Origin: Varroa destructor
Taxonomy: Eukaryota > Arthropoda > Arachnida > Mesostigmata > Varroidae
Direction: 5' to 3'
DNA length: 64,000 bases
Assembly: GCF_002443255.2 (NCBI RefSeq)
Contig: NW_019211459.1
Location: 24,633,388 to 24,697,387 of the forward strand
Under the pieces are notes generated by a model that was given only the letters and a program-made list of their open reading frames with translations, was not told the DNA's origin and did not search any database. Position 1 is the stretch's first letter. Each line of letters begins with the position of its first letter. A program made the translations under genes and the position numbers. Below, piece by piece: positions 61,611 to 64,000 of the stretch.

Positions 61611-61802
61611 ATGGCGTACATCGGCGAGCTCGTTGTTAGTGTTCAGTCGGGAAAGTCACAGTTTCTTCTAGTTGTATTTTCCGTCATTATTTTCGCCCGT
61701 TTCAATCCCCAGTGCTATCACAATGTGCTGTTCGTGCCACCCTCGCATTACGACCACACGATGACGGTCCTTACGTTGTCGAGGACACTGGATCGCACAT
61801 GA
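61611..61802 (+). CDS. Candidate small membrane protein ORF, 63 aa
   Basis: An ATG at 61611 in strong context (acaATGG) opens MAYIGELVVSVQSGKSQ, followed by a hydrophobic segment FLLVVFSVIIFA that could span a membrane, and a polar C-terminus ending at TGA 61800-61802. The frame is also open upstream to 61467 and reads KQDLASEILKGVTT and PPRERLLSLVSQ, so the ATG might be internal to a longer exon. No family is recognised. Confidence 0.22.
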   Translation: MAYIGELVVSVQSGKSQFLLVVFSVIIFARFNPQCYHNVLFVPPSHYDHTMTVLTLSRTLDRT

Positions 61803-61809
61803 TAGGAGA

Positions 61810-64000
61810 ATCGCTTTAGGAAGGTTAAACAACTTTGCTCTGTTATAATAATCCGAATACAAAAAAACGAAGCACACACATACGGACACACACGCTCAGT
61901 GCATATGAACACACACTGTGTTTGCGTAACGGTAGCCAGTGCTAGCAGCAGTGGCGCGAACGAGGACAGAATTCTTTTAGAATAGCAAACCAGTGCCAAA
62001 AAATTAGGTGCCTGCGTGTGTTCGATGCAGGACAGGTTGTGTTCTTGATTTCAGAAAGCTGATCAAGGACTAGGAACAAGTTCACCTGGGAACAGTGAAG
62101 CTGAAGACAGCATGCAAAAGACGAAGTGGACTAAGAAAGAGCGGCGAAGGTATCGGTCGCCTGGATCGTGTCAAACAGGAGCTGGACAGAAAGGGTCGTC
62201 TGGGCAGCCATCTAAACAACTGGTTACGAGGCTAGGCGGTAGCGAACGTTGAAATAGAGAAGGAAAGGCGAATTTGCAAGAGTTCGCCAGACAGTAACCG
62301 GGTGTCAATGACACGCAGAACTCGATCATTAAGCGAGTAGACGCTATCGGCGTTGGCAGTGAAATTTTTGTGCCTATCTTCTTGTTGAACTCAGATGAGA
62401 ACTCGAGGATTCTGACAATAGCAACTTGTTGCAATTGACAATCGCCTTATTAGATTTGGTGGTGGCGGATTAGATCGCGTTGTTGCTAACACAAATTGAT
62501 GTCAAAAAGAAAAGCAAATATACCGACATGTATAGGGATGGTTAGATGTTTTACATCCGTAAAGAATGACGCAGCTGTCACTGAAAACAGTATTACGTTA
62601 GCATCAGAGGGGAAAGTAATGAAGGGAACTGTCAGCGTTAATCACACCCGTCCCCGATCAAGGCGTTATACCGTTGCCTGTTTAGACATATTGTTTTATG
62701 ATGTTTTAGCGATTAACTTACAGTTAAAGTATCACCGTAATTATCGTCACTACCAACGCAACAGGCCTTGAACAACGTACATTTCTAGCGAATACGTACA
62801 CGTTCTGAAATGCTAAGAGTCTCTTATGGGGAAATATCGGTTACGTCCATTCCCTACGTTTGTGGGTTTAGTTCTCAGTGGATGCAGTCAGTGGTCTGAT
62901 GCGGCGAAAAATTTAAATATATCTCTATTATTTGGCATTGTTCGTTCTTTAATGCTGCTAACAAAAAAATCAGAAGTAATCTAATGATGTTCAATTTAGA
63001 AAAAAATCCGAAATGAAAGCATAGACTTGATAGTGTGAACTTCGCTTGTCGACTGAAGTGTTGAATATTTCCGAGCTTCTTTTCTATCAAGTGGCGACCT
63101 ATTAGCTCATCTGGGCTCGTCCTGTCACCACGTACTCAGACCATTCTATGAGCACCCCCGTCTCTAATGCATTAATTGCTCTTCTACCTCCCAGCGCGTC
63201 TACAACAGGCATCGAAGGCGCGTAAAGCCTCGAATAACGCCCCTGCTTCGATCTGGCGTACGCTCTATCATTAGTAAATTGAATCGCATCCGCGACTCCG
63301 CCGTCATTGGGCTCTTCAGTCTGTTACGATCGCACTGTCGACGTCTGATTTAACCTGTGATTCTGAATCGTCGGTGGCCATATTTGGCGACACCCATTCA
63401 GGCTGTTCCGACTTGTCTGATCATCTATTATTTGACTCATAAACGGATGGACCTGTTCACGAATATCGCCATATAATTTGTAGTGCCCTATTTAGAGCTA
63501 TTTCCATCGCTAGAACGAGGTAAAGAGACTTGTTAACGGGGCATTAATGATTGAACATAATTACTAAGCATTTAGCTTTGCCCGAGGTCTTTACGTTATA
63601 AAATCAACGGTGTAAAAAGTATTCGAAAGCATATAAATAACAAAAACAAGTTTATATTGATGCAATATACGATGTGTTTTTATACACACTCTACATACAC
63701 GCTATAAACAAAATAATTTATGGCTATGATAAATAAGTTACAAATAGAGAAATAGGATAGAAGTAGGTTTTAGGGGAAAAGTGAGCGAAGATATAGGAAC
63801 TATTGCAGTTAGTAAAGTCAAGCATTGGAAATAAAGCAAATGGTTTAGCATTTATTCAAATTCCTCAACATATTATAATTAGTATTAAAAAGAAGCGTTG
63901 CAATTTCTGAAAATTTGATGACACTGAGATTCAATAGTTTACTGTGCTACTATATATTAAAAGGAGAGAAAAAAGGAGATTGTAAAAACGTGTAAATAGG
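61810..64000. other. Non-coding, AT-rich toward the end
   Basis: A 90-codon ATG frame at 62499-62771 (+) is lysine/arginine-rich without motifs and has a weak start context. The last kilobase is very AT-rich and empty. Confidence 0.45.

Noticed and set aside
1..64000. CRISPR arrays, rRNA, transposase or reverse transcriptase genes
   Set aside because: No regularly spaced repeats, rRNA-like blocks or recognisable mobile-element domains were seen on either strand.

Overview
The window looks like nuclear DNA of a metazoan, most likely an arthropod. It is gene-sparse and has no operons. Long AT-rich non-coding stretches alternate with GC-rich islands full of CAG/CTG/GCC triplets, and AT, CA and triplet microsatellites are scattered throughout. 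A parasitic mite or another chelicerate would fit, but that is a guess; nothing here fixes the taxon.

One gene is certain: a single-exon AGC-group protein kinase on the + strand at 25977-27863 (628 aa from its first ATG). It has a MAST/Greatwall-like helical N-terminal region, a full kinase domain with several non-standard residues, a split AGC C-terminal tail, and a polybasic stretch ending in a CaaX prenylation box. Its lack of introns suggests a retrocopy that has kept a coding frame.

Everything else is low confidence. Several short reading frames look protein-like and some have a credible start codon or splice signal, so they may be exons or small genes. They lie at 10827-11441 (-), 25662-25877 (-, CUB-like), 28355-28663 (+), 29489-29746 (-), 33290-33552 (+), 36437-36661 (+), 38883-39332 (+), 39843-40118 (+), 41469-41887 (-, a signal-peptide-like start and shifted frames), 47045-47203 (+, TISU-like start), 60234-60489 (+), 61074-61325 (+) and 61611-61802 (+). 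None was assigned to a named gene.

Layout: 1-3400 GC-rich triplet island; 3.4-5.8 kb AT-rich; 5.8-6.5 kb small triplet island; 6.5-10.6 kb AT-rich; 10.6-12.1 kb GC-rich island with open frames on both strands; 12.1-15.6 kb mixed; 15.6-17.0 kb GAC microsatellite and GC-rich block; 17.0-25.6 kb non-coding; 25.6-27.95 kb kinase locus; 28-31 kb two strong hairpins; 31-36 kb AT-rich; 36.3-42.6 kb patchwork of GC-rich blocks with most of the exon candidates; 42.6-47.0 kb AT-rich; 47.0-49.9 kb CAG repeat and GC-rich blocks; 49.9-57.4 kb mostly AT-rich; 57.4-62.5 kb mixed with exon candidates; 62.5-64 kb AT-rich. No rRNA, tRNA, CRISPR array or recognisable transposon coding region was found.
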